This document shows, piece after piece, positions 33,613-41,365 of a DNA stretch of 64,000 nt; position 1 is the stretch's first letter, and the number at the start of each line of letters is the position of its first letter. Source of the DNA: Muribaculaceae bacterium (GTDB taxonomy: Bacteria; Bacteroidota; Bacteroidia; Bacteroidales; Muribaculaceae); assembly GCA_022510385.1 (NCBI GenBank), contig JAFLTQ010000010.1, forward strand, positions 33,686 to 97,685, written 5' to 3'. The position numbers and the translations under genes were made by a program. The notes below the pieces were generated by a model. That model made no database searches, was not told the DNA's origin, and saw nothing but the letters and a program-made list of their open reading frames with translations.

Positions 33613-35412
33613 ATGGCATATCAAGAGCGACATAATTTTATATCAGATGGCTGGATCAACGTTGTGACCTGGCGTGAACGATATATAGGTGAAAAGACGT
33701 TTGTAGTGATCCTTTCTCTTATAGTCGGGATTATTTGCGGATTTGCAGCCCAACTACTCAAATATCTAATTCACGTAATCGCCCATGCACTGACTGCTCA
33801 TTTCAGCGCCTCTACAGTCAACTGGTTAAATTTAGTGTATCCGGTGGTGGGTATCCTCATTGTCACTCTGTTTTTGAAATTTGTAGTTAAAGATAATATC
33901 TCTCACGGTGTCACTAAAGTGCTGTATGCTATTTCTCGACGCAAGTCTCGCCTGAAACGTAAGAATATGTATTCTTCGCTGATTGCATCCTCAATCACCA
34001 TCGGTTTCGGAGGATCTGTCGGAGCGGAGGGTCCTATAGTTTTTACCGGTGCGGCTATCGGTTCGAATATCGGCAAAGCCTTCCGAATGTCTCCCAGAAT
34101 CCTGATGCTTCTCGTGGGATGTGGCGCAGCTGCCGGAATTGCCGGAATTTTCCGTGCCCCAATTGCCGGGATGTTGTTCACCCTCGAGGTATTGATGATC
34201 GACCTGACCGGTGCCACCGTAATGCCTCTTCTCATCTCAAGTATCACCGGAGCTACAGTTGCCTACCTCTTGGAGGGATATAATGCTGAGTTTTTCTTCT
34301 CCCAAAGCCAACCGTTCAATCTCCGAAACATCCCTTATACACTCCTTTTGGGAATCTTCTGCGGACTCGTCTCTCTTTATTTCACACAAGTGATGTTCAT
34401 GATGGAGACGATGTTCAAACGTTTGCGTAATCCGGCATGGAAAATAGTTATCGGAGGCGTAATCATGGCAGGCCTGATTTTTATGCTTCCTCCTCTTTAT
34501 GGGGAAGGTTATGGCGCAATAAATCAATTGCTCGAAGGTGACTATTCAAAAATCGCAGATGGAACTTTCTTCTATTTCGATCGTGATAACGTTTGGATGA
34601 TAATGGGGGTTATAGCTGCCATTATTCTTATGAAAGCTTTTGCCACAAGCGCCACCAATGGTGCCGGAGGTGTCGGAGGAACATTCGCCCCCTCTCTGTT
34701 TGTCGGTGCGATGTGTGGCTTCCTTTTTGCCTTCTTTTTCAATACCATTTTCGATGGTGCCGGAATTTCAAACAAAAATTTCACATTGCTTGGGATGGCG
34801 GGCGTGATGAGCGGAGTCATGCATGCTCCCCTGATGGCTATATTCCTAACCGCCGAAATGACAGGCGGTTATGATCTGTTCCTCCCTCTTCTGATTGTGT
34901 CAACGCTCTCCTACATGACTATCAAGATGTTTCTCCCATATAGCATTTATACAATGCGTCTCGCAAAGGAAGGAGATTTGCTCACTCATGAAAAGGATAA
35001 AGCTGTCTTGACTCTTCTGAAGGTGGAAAATGTTATCGAGAGGGATTTTAAAACTGTAAAACCTGACATGACTTTGAAGCAAGTCGTGGATATTATTGCA
35101 ACCTCCAATAGAAATCTTTTCCCCGTCATTGATGATGACGGAAATCTTATGGGAGTGGTATTGCTCGACGATATCCGCAATATTATGTTCCGCACCGACC
35201 TTTATAAAAAAATGACTGTTTCTCGATTTATGTCAACCGCCCCCGCAAGAATTGAAGTTGACATGTCGATGGATGATGTGATGCGCACTTTTGATGTCAC
35301 ACATGCATGGAACCTTCCTGTAGTCCATAACGGCAAATATGTCGGTTTCGTTTCTAAATCAAAAATCTTTAATTCCTATCGTCGCGTCCTCAAACACTTC
35401 TCCGACGAATAA
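33613..35412 (+). CDS. ClC family chloride channel/transporter with CBS pair
   Basis: ClC-type anion protein of 599 residues: about 18 membrane helices (about 28-450), then a cytoplasmic CBS pair (about 465-590). The gating-glutamate motif is intact (GSVGAEGP, about 136-143). The selectivity loop reads SHGVTKV rather than GSGIPEV. The helix after it, FRAPIAGMLFTLEVLMIDLT, has Val where the intracellular proton glutamate of H+/Cl- exchangers lies, as in ClC channels. So channel-like or non-classical transport is possible. Follows the sugar transferase by 42 nt. Confidence 0.9.
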   Translation: MAYQERHNFISDGWINVVTWRERYIGEKTFVVILSLIVGIICGFAAQLLKYLIHVIAHALTAHFSASTVNWLNLVYPVVGILIVTLFLKFVVKDNISHGVTKVLYAISRRKSRLKRKNMYSSLIASSITIGFGGSVGAEGPIVFTGAAIGSNIGKAFRMSPRILMLLVGCGAAAGIAGIFRAPIAGMLFTLEVLMIDLTGATVMPLLISSITGATVAYLLEGYNAEFFFSQSQPFNLRNIPYTLLLGIFCGLVSLYFTQVMFMMETMFKRLRNPAWKIVIGGVIMAGLIFMLPPLYGEGYGAINQLLEGDYSKIADGTFFYFDRDNVWMIMGVIAAIILMKAFATSATNGAGGVGGTFAPSLFVGAMCGFLFAFFFNTIFDGAGISNKNFTLLGMAGVMSGVMHAPLMAIFLTAEMTGGYDLFLPLLIVSTLSYMTIKMFLPYSIYTMRLAKEGDLLTHEKDKAVLTLLKVENVIERDFKTVKPDMTLKQVVDIIATSNRNLFPVIDDDGNLMGVVLLDDIRNIMFRTDLYKKMTVSRFMSTAPARIEVDMSMDDVMRTFDVTHAWNLPVVHNGKYVGFVSKSKIFNSYRRVLKHFSDE

Positions 35413-35422
35413 AATCCCTTAG

Positions 35423-35499
35423 ACTTAAAACTTAAAACTCAAAACTTACAACTCAAAACTTACAACTCACAACTCACAACTCACAACTCACAACCTAAA
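35423..35499 (+). repeat. tandem heptanucleotide repeat, 11 copies of ACTYAMA
   Basis: Eleven back-to-back 7-mers in the 101-nt gap between the ClC gene and fmt: ACTTAAA twice, ACTCAAA, ACTTACA, ACTCAAA, ACTTACA, then ACTCACA four times, and a degenerate ACCTAAA. Only positions 4 and 6 vary, always as C/T and A/C. The four identical copies suggest recent slippage. It ends 14 nt before the fmt start codon. No structure can form because the transcript would contain almost no G. Confidence 0.95.
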
Positions 35500-35513
35500 C
35501 CCTTACACACCAT

Positions 35514-36452
35514 ATGCGCATAGTATTCTTTGGAACGCCTGAATTTGCTGTAGAAAGTCTCAAGAATCTGCTCGAGGCAGGGGTCGAAATCCCCGCCGTT
35601 GTCACTATGCCCGATAAAATTGCCGGTCGTGGACATAAACTCATCCAAAGTGATGTCAAAAAATTTGCGGTTGAAAAAGGGATACCTGTTTTACAACCCG
35701 AAAAACTCAAAGACCCTCACTTCATAAAGCAATTACAAGAAATAAATGCCGATCTATTTATTGTTATCGCCTTCAGAATGTTGCCAGAGGTCATTTGGAA
35801 GATGCCCCCTTTAGGCACTTTCAACCTGCATGCATCACTCCTTCCCGGATACCGAGGCGCTGCTCCTATTAACTGGGCAGTCATCAACGGTGAAACAGAA
35901 ACCGGAGTCACCACTTTTTTCCTGAAGCATGAAATTGACACAGGAGATATTATCCAACAAGAGAAAATAGACATATTGCCCTCGGATAATGTAGGAGACG
36001 TCCACGACAAACTTATGCACCTCGGCGCCGAAATGGTTGTTGACACTGTCAAGAAGATTGAAAATAACGAGATAAAAACAACACCGCAACCTGACGGCCA
36101 ATATATACCGGCTCCGAAGATTTTTAAGGAAACTTGTAAAATCGACTGGAAACAACCGGCTATGAAGATTCATAATCTCGTCAGAGGGCTCTCTCCTTAT
36201 CCTGCGGCTTGGGCTCCTTTGACTGATGAAAAGAATCCCGAACAACCTATGGATGTTAAGATTTTTGAAACTAAAATCTCTGACCTCTCTCTTCAAAATG
36301 GTGCCCCTGGTCAAATAATAATCATAAAAAACCGTATGTTTGTTTCCACCGACGACAAACCTATTGAAATATTATCTCTCCAGCCTCCCGGGAAAAAACG
36401 TATGGAAGCTTCTGCTTTCTTACTCGGCTATCACCCACTTCGTTTTTTATAA
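35514..36452 (+). CDS. fmt: methionyl-tRNA formyltransferase
   Basis: Fmt formylates initiator Met-tRNA using 10-formyl-THF. The 312 residues have the N-terminal formyltransferase domain with [12 protein letters not shown] (about 4-15), [22 protein letters not shown] (split about 104-125: catalytic Asn/His region) and [17 protein letters not shown] (about 127-143), and the C-terminal tRNA-binding barrel from about 205. It follows a heptamer repeat and leads the fmt-menB-menC group with gaps of 23 and 20 nt. FolC, earlier in the window, acts on the same folate pool. Confidence 0.95.
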   Translation: MRIVFFGTPEFAVESLKNLLEAGVEIPAVVTMPDKIAGRGHKLIQSDVKKFAVEKGIPVLQPEKLKDPHFIKQLQEINADLFIVIAFRMLPEVIWKMPPLGTFNLHASLLPGYRGAAPINWAVINGETETGVTTFFLKHEIDTGDIIQQEKIDILPSDNVGDVHDKLMHLGAEMVVDTVKKIENNEIKTTPQPDGQYIPAPKIFKETCKIDWKQPAMKIHNLVRGLSPYPAAWAPLTDEKNPEQPMDVKIFETKISDLSLQNGAPGQIIIIKNRMFVSTDDKPIEILSLQPPGKKRMEASAFLLGYHPLRFL

Positions 36453-36475
36453 TAGAAAACACAAAAAACTACATT

Positions 36476-37291
36476 ATGCGCAACTGGATTCCAATCAAAA
36501 CATTCACAGATATCCTTTTCGATTTTTTCGATGGAATAGCTAAAATCACTATTAACAGGCCCGAAGTCTACAATGCCTTCCGGCCACTCACCAATATGGA
36601 GATGCTCGAGGCGTTCAGAATATGTCGTGAACGCGAGGATATCCGGGTGGTTGTTCTCACCGGTGCCGGCGACAAAGCTTTTTGCAGCGGAGGAGATCAG
36701 AATGTCAAGGGAAGAGGCGGCTACGTTGGAGATGACGGTGTGCCGCGACTCAATGTGCTTGACCTTCATAATGCAATACGTTCTTTACCAAAACCGGTTA
36801 TCGCAATGGTTAACGGTTACTCTATTGGTGGTGGTAACGTCCTTAATGTAATTTGCGACCTTTCTATCGCCTCCGAAAATGCACGTTTCGGCCAGACTGG
36901 CCCTAAAGTAGGGAGTTTTGATGCCGGATTCGGTTCTTCATATCTTGCCCGCTGTGTAGGCCAGAAAAAGGCTCGCGAGATATGGTTCCTTTGCAGACAA
37001 TACTCAGCGCAAGAGGCTCTCGAGATGGGAATGATAAATAAGGTCGTGCCTTTTGACCGTCTCGAAGATGAAGTGGTGGAATGGTGTGAAATTATCAAGC
37101 AACGTTCTCCACTTGCTATCAGAATGATAAAAAGAGGTCTTAACGCCGAACTCGACGGCCAACGGGGTCTTATGGAATTCGCAGGAGATGCCACGCTTAT
37201 GTATTATCTGATGGATGAAGCGCAGGAAGGGAAAAATGCTTTCCTCGAAAAAAGAAATCCCGACTTCGACCAATTCCCCAAATTCCCCTGA
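36476..37291 (+). CDS. menB: 1,4-dihydroxy-2-naphthoyl-CoA synthase
   Basis: MenB closes the naphthoate ring of o-succinylbenzoyl-CoA in menaquinone synthesis. It is a 271-residue crotonase-fold enzyme with the oxyanion hole and active-site segments: [18 protein letters not shown] (about 61-78), [13 protein letters not shown] (about 112-124) and [18 protein letters not shown] (about 143-160), the last carrying the conserved Asp and Ser-Tyr. The C-terminal [16 protein letters not shown] is the standard MenB end. Located between fmt and menC. Confidence 0.96.
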   Translation: MRNWIPIKTFTDILFDFFDGIAKITINRPEVYNAFRPLTNMEMLEAFRICREREDIRVVVLTGAGDKAFCSGGDQNVKGRGGYVGDDGVPRLNVLDLHNAIRSLPKPVIAMVNGYSIGGGNVLNVICDLSIASENARFGQTGPKVGSFDAGFGSSYLARCVGQKKAREIWFLCRQYSAQEALEMGMINKVVPFDRLEDEVVEWCEIIKQRSPLAIRMIKRGLNAELDGQRGLMEFAGDATLMYYLMDEAQEGKNAFLEKRNPDFDQFPKFP

Positions 37292-37311
37292 TCTTTCCTT
37301 TTATTCATAGC

Positions 37312-38370
37312 ATGAGACTTGAATTTGCCCCTTACCTTCTGAAGTTCTATCAGCCGGCAGGAACTTCACGAGGTGTGCTCTTCGAGAAACCAACATTCCT
37401 CCTTAAAGTTTATGATGAGAAAGACCCTTCTCATTATGGAATTGGAGAAGCTGCCGTTTTCCCCGGTCTTTCCCCTGAAGCCGATGGCCTGTATGTCAAT
37501 AAACTCATAGAATTACTTGCAAACATAGCAATCGGACGACCCACCGACCTCTCCCGTCATTCTTCTATTCAATTCGGGCTTGAACAAGCAATCCTTGACT
37601 TTTCAAACGGGTGTCAAGGAATTTATTATCCTTCTCCTTTTACAAGCGGGAACTCTTCCATTGAAATCAACGGGCTTATCTGGATGGGTGATTTTAACGA
37701 AATGCTCTCAAGAATAACAGACAAACTTAAGCAAGGATTCAAGTGTCTCAAACTCAAAATCGGGGCAATAGAATGGCAAAAAGAAATTGACTTGATAAGC
37801 GGAATCAGGAAGGAATATGACGAACACCAACTTACTATCCGGGTTGATGCAAACGGAGGCTTATCTCCTGAGTCTGTTATGGATAGATTGAATGAATTGG
37901 CTCAATATCATATCCATAGTATCGAACAACCTATTCCTGCCGGCAATCCTGAACTCATGGCTAAATTATGTCGTGAATCTCCCGTTCCTATTGCTTTGGA
38001 TGAGGAACTTATCGGGAAAGCAACTCCGGAAGAAAGAATCTCTACCCTCGACGTGATAAAACCACAGTTTATAATCCTTAAACCTGCCCTTTGCGGAGGT
38101 TTTTCAGGAGCTACTCAATGGATTGAAGAGGCTGAAAAAAGAGGAATTGGATGGTGGATAACTTCTGCGCTTGAATCTAATGTCGGACTAAACGCTATCG
38201 CTCAATTCACCGCGGCCATAAATGCTCAAGGTCCTCAAGGCCTCGGCACCGGTGGCCTATTTACTAACAATTTTGAAACTCCTGTTTCCTTGATTGGCGA
38301 CAACCTCATTTTCGACACTGGTAAGCCTCTAAATAAAACACAATTCAGCAATCTGCATTGGAACAGATAA
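37312..38370 (+). CDS. menC: o-succinylbenzoate synthase
   Basis: MenC dehydrates SHCHC to o-succinylbenzoate; enolase superfamily, muconate-lactonizing subgroup. The 352 residues contain the catalytic KLKIG (about 145-149; Lys-x-Lys), metal ligands in RVDANGG (about 177-183), EQPIP (about 204-208) and ALDEE (about 225-229), and the second catalytic lysine in IILKPALCGG (about 252-261). Gap to menB is 20 nt. It converges with menD, 54 nt away, without a strong terminator in between. Confidence 0.93.
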   Translation: MRLEFAPYLLKFYQPAGTSRGVLFEKPTFLLKVYDEKDPSHYGIGEAAVFPGLSPEADGLYVNKLIELLANIAIGRPTDLSRHSSIQFGLEQAILDFSNGCQGIYYPSPFTSGNSSIEINGLIWMGDFNEMLSRITDKLKQGFKCLKLKIGAIEWQKEIDLISGIRKEYDEHQLTIRVDANGGLSPESVMDRLNELAQYHIHSIEQPIPAGNPELMAKLCRESPVPIALDEELIGKATPEERISTLDVIKPQFIILKPALCGGFSGATQWIEEAEKRGIGWWITSALESNVGLNAIAQFTAAINAQGPQGLGTGGLFTNNFETPVSLIGDNLIFDTGKPLNKTQFSNLHWNR

Positions 38371-38424
38371 CGAAATCTCTCTATTCGGTGTTAGCGAATT
38401 TGATTCCGGATTAATTTGTAATTA

Positions 38425-40146
38425 TTATTTATGAATTAACATATAGCTCTGCAATAAATTTGCAGATAGAGCGCCGTCACATACTACCCTCATTATCCCC
38501 TTTCCCGATGAAGTTAAAAACTTAGGAAAGCTCTTCAGAAGTTCCTCTTCATTGAATATCTCAAAATATTCCCACCCATATCCTTTGGAAAGGTCTGCCA
38601 ATGGCAATTTCGGGGGCTGGCAAAGATACTCTTCCCGGATACTCAACTCGGATGTAGAAGGAATAAATCTGAAAATTCCTCCTCCCCCGTTATCTATCAC
38701 TATAATCTTGAATGATTCCGGCACATTTTGGAGTGAGAGCGATCCGATATCGTAGGCCATAGAAAGGTCTCCTGTAATTATCACGGTCTTTCCTTTGTAA
38801 TTTTTCGCACCCCCTATTGCTGTTGACACAGATCCATCAATTCCTGAAACTCCACGATTGCAATATGATGCATGGGGAAGAGGATAACTGATAATCTGGG
38901 CATATCTGACCGGAGTTCCATTCGATAAAAATAGATTGTAATCAGAAGGTAGTCTTTTCAACAAAATATCAAATGCCTTTAGTTCTGACCAGGGCACCTT
39001 TGCAACAAATTCATTTTTTATTTTTAAGGCATCGTCTCGCAATACAGTCCATCGCTCCTTATAACACATACTGTCGCTCTCAGGGTACTCCAAAGAAGTC
39101 TCCGGAGTGATATGGGGCTCGGCCTTAGAAAATTTCCTCATGCAAGAATTAATTGCCTTGAAGAACATGACGGGACTGATCTCAAATTTTTCTGAAAGAC
39201 CCTGAAACGGGTCGGTTAAAGTATGCGAATGACCGATAGTCCAATGCCTGAATTTGTGGGAATTTCTACGCAGATACTCCTTGAGCTTGCGCGACACAAG
39301 CGCTCCCCCTATGGATATGACTATCTCGGGTGCATACTTATCAATAATTCGAGCGTCATAGGCAGTTAAAACGGAATCTATGGAATAGTCTGACGGAGCC
39401 AAATGAAGATTGGAGATTGTCTCCGCCATCACAACCACATTCTTATGTCGGGCAAAGGCTCCCACAGCTTTCTGAAGCTCTGCCGACGGCTGATCAAATC
39501 CCGCCACAAGCATCACATTGGATTGGGAGAGTTCTTCAGCGTAATCTTTTAATATTTCTTTATTCGAAATTGTGTCGGCAACTATCGTGGAAATTGCTGA
39601 TGGTCTTTCTGAAAGATCAACCTTCCGATTTAGCGGCTCACCAAGATGCACATTTATATGCACCGGCCCCGGACGGCCCGATTTTGCAAGAATTAACGCC
39701 TCGTTTACAATCCTTTTGACATACCACAACATCTCCTTGTTATCCTCTCCCAAAGCGGGAATAGAGAAACTTTTCTTTACATAGTTGTCGAGGGCTCCAT
39801 CTTGTCGCAATGTCTGGGAATCATCCTGGTCTATCCATTGGATTGGCCTGTCTGCCGATATCACTATCAGTGGAATGGATTGATAATAGGCCTCCGCTAC
39901 TGCCGGAGCATAGTTTAGCAGTGCCGTCCCTGATGTACACACGAGCGCTACCGGTTGTTGGCTCACCAATGACATCCCTAATCCCATAAAAGCTGCTGAC
40001 CTTTCATCAACCACAAAGTGTTTCCTTAGCAAGGGCCTTGCCTCCGCCTCTAAAAGCAACGGAACATTTCGCGAACCCGGTGAGCAGACTATGTCACGCA
40101 CACCATGCATCTCAAGCAAATCAAAGAGTATTGAGGTGAATGTCAT
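38425..40146 (-). CDS. menD: SEPHCHC synthase (MenD)
   Basis: MenD joins 2-oxoglutarate, as a succinic semialdehyde-ThDP adduct, to isochorismate. The 573-residue ThDP enzyme has SPGSRNVPLLLEA (about 20-32), the ThDP-activating glutamate region FVVDERSAAFMGLG (about 44-57), LVCTSGTALLNYAPAVAEA (about 68-86), DRPIQWIDQDDSQT and, near the C-terminus, the cofactor motif GDLSMAYDIGSL followed by IVIDNGGGGIF. It is transcribed after menE (37-nt gap), opposite to menB and menC. Confidence 0.95.
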   Translation of the reverse strand: MTFTSILFDLLEMHGVRDIVCSPGSRNVPLLLEAEARPLLRKHFVVDERSAAFMGLGMSLVSQQPVALVCTSGTALLNYAPAVAEAYYQSIPLIVISADRPIQWIDQDDSQTLRQDGALDNYVKKSFSIPALGEDNKEMLWYVKRIVNEALILAKSGRPGPVHINVHLGEPLNRKVDLSERPSAISTIVADTISNKEILKDYAEELSQSNVMLVAGFDQPSAELQKAVGAFARHKNVVVMAETISNLHLAPSDYSIDSVLTAYDARIIDKYAPEIVISIGGALVSRKLKEYLRRNSHKFRHWTIGHSHTLTDPFQGLSEKFEISPVMFFKAINSCMRKFSKAEPHITPETSLEYPESDSMCYKERWTVLRDDALKIKNEFVAKVPWSELKAFDILLKRLPSDYNLFLSNGTPVRYAQIISYPLPHASYCNRGVSGIDGSVSTAIGGAKNYKGKTVIITGDLSMAYDIGSLSLQNVPESFKIIVIDNGGGGIFRFIPSTSELSIREEYLCQPPKLPLADLSKGYGWEYFEIFNEEELLKSFPKFLTSSGKGIMRVVCDGALSANLLQSYMLIHK

Positions 40147-40183
40147 GTCAAGTCCTTGTGTTTCTTTTATCGTTTATACCTTT

Positions 40184-41125
40184 CTATTTTAATTCCCTTT
40201 TTAGCTTACCCGAGGATGTATGAGACAATTTATCAACCACCTTGATCTCCTTAGGAATCTCATATCCTTGCAGAATACCCTCCAATCTTCCCCTAAAATC
40301 CTCTATTTCTAAAGGGTTAAACCCTTTTTCAACCACCATCACCACCCTTTGTCCCCATTTTTCGTCAGGCTGCCCGACAAGAAAAAATTCACCCTCTACA
40401 AATGGTCTTATCTTCTCTTCAACTTCCAACGGATTGATTTTCCTTCCTCCGGATATAATCACATCGTCACGTCGTCCACGTATGTAGAACTTTCCGGGGG
40501 ATTCGATTTCTGCCAGATCATTAGTCTGCACTCTTTCTCCTTCCTGAAATTCTATTTTAAGACACCCTTCATTAGTAGTTACCTCGATGCCGGGCAAAAC
40601 CTCAAAAGGCAATTCCTTATCCATCACCTTTCTCAAGGCGATATGGGATGCGGTTTCCGTCATTCCGTAAGTTTCCCAACAATTCAATCCGCTACCCGAT
40701 ATCTTTTTCCGTAAAGCAGGATGAATTGCCGAACCCCCTATTATTATATTGCCGATTTCCGGAAGTTGGGACTGGTTTTCAAGAATATGGAGCATTTGAG
40801 ATGGAACAACTGCTAAAAGGTCGATCCTATCTGAAGGTCTTAATGATCCCAAAGGTTGGTTAGAGGGATTCTCCCAAGTCAATGTTGCTCCGGATAAATC
40901 TGCCCTTACACCCATCATTTTACCTCCGATAAAATCGGGAGAAATGCAGGAATGTAACCGACTGCGCGAAGTAATCCCAAAGAAATTATTGGTACGACGT
41001 GCACTCCTCCTCATGAATTCCTTTGCAAGAGTGATAACTTTAGGATCTCCGGTGGATCCCGATGTCATAACCGTTATATAATTCCTTTTGTTATGCCATT
41101 GGGCAAAAAATTCCTCAAAGGTCAT
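40184..41125 (-). CDS. menE: o-succinylbenzoate-CoA ligase, short form
   Basis: MenE activates o-succinylbenzoate with ATP and CoA. I start it at the ATG at 41125, which gives 313 residues, because the longer open frame begins with a GTG at 41197 that lies upstream of the likely promoter box (41150-41157). Adenylate-forming motifs present: TSGSTGDPKVITLAKE (A3), NCWETYGMTETASHI (A5), YIRGRRDDVIISGGRKINPLEVEE (A7-A8, split) and the terminal SSGKLKRELK (A10 lysine). The protein begins almost at the A3 loop: the roughly 130-150 N-terminal residues of ordinary MenE are missing. Confidence 0.9.
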   Translation of the reverse strand: MTFEEFFAQWHNKRNYITVMTSGSTGDPKVITLAKEFMRRSARRTNNFFGITSRSRLHSCISPDFIGGKMMGVRADLSGATLTWENPSNQPLGSLRPSDRIDLLAVVPSQMLHILENQSQLPEIGNIIIGGSAIHPALRKKISGSGLNCWETYGMTETASHIALRKVMDKELPFEVLPGIEVTTNEGCLKIEFQEGERVQTNDLAEIESPGKFYIRGRRDDVIISGGRKINPLEVEEKIRPFVEGEFFLVGQPDEKWGQRVVMVVEKGFNPLEIEDFRGRLEGILQGYEIPKEIKVVDKLSHTSSGKLKRELK

Positions 41126-41149
41126 CAGGTGTATCTTATTTTTCAACTC

Positions 41150-41157
41150 CAAAAATA
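41150..41157 (-). promoter_or_regulatory. promoter -7 box for menE-menD
   Basis: The minus strand reads TATTTTTG, a perfect match, and would start transcription near 41145, about 20 nt before the ATG at 41125. No good -33 element. It lies downstream of the alternative GTG start, arguing against that start. Confidence 0.55.
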
Positions 41158-41277
41158 GCAATAAAAAATGAAAAGAGTACCATTCTTTTCTTTCCACTCC
41201 TTATATGATAAAATATGTTGTTTAACATATGTAGTATGTGTTTAGACTTAATAGATTTTATGTAAATTGCAACGATT

Positions 41278-41328
41278 TTATGGCAAGGGACACTCCATGC
41301 CATAAGCAATAAAATATGTCTAATTTTA
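41278..41328 (+). promoter_or_regulatory. candidate activator site and promoter of fusA2
   Basis: TTATGGCA (41278-41285) and TGCCATAA (41298-41305) form a perfect 8-bp inverted repeat around 12 nt. TAATTTTA at 41321-41328 is a one-mismatch -7 box, which would start transcription near 41333, placing the palindrome centre at about -41.5. A weak core promoter with a dyad at -41.5 is the arrangement of class II activators of the CRP family. The leader to the ATG would be about 33 nt. Confidence 0.4.
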
Positions 41329-41365
41329 TACCTATTCAGACAATAACATTCACTTATACATAAAA

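Noticed and set aside
35423..35499. CRISPR array
   Set aside because: The repeat unit is 7 nt without spacers, so it is a simple tandem repeat and not a CRISPR.
38383..38399. ATTCG/CGAAT hairpin between convergent menC and menD
   Set aside because: Only 5 bp with no proper T-run; too weak to call a terminator.
41126..41197. Upstream GTG start for menE
   Set aside because: The extra 24 residues do not resemble the family and the likely promoter box lies inside this segment.
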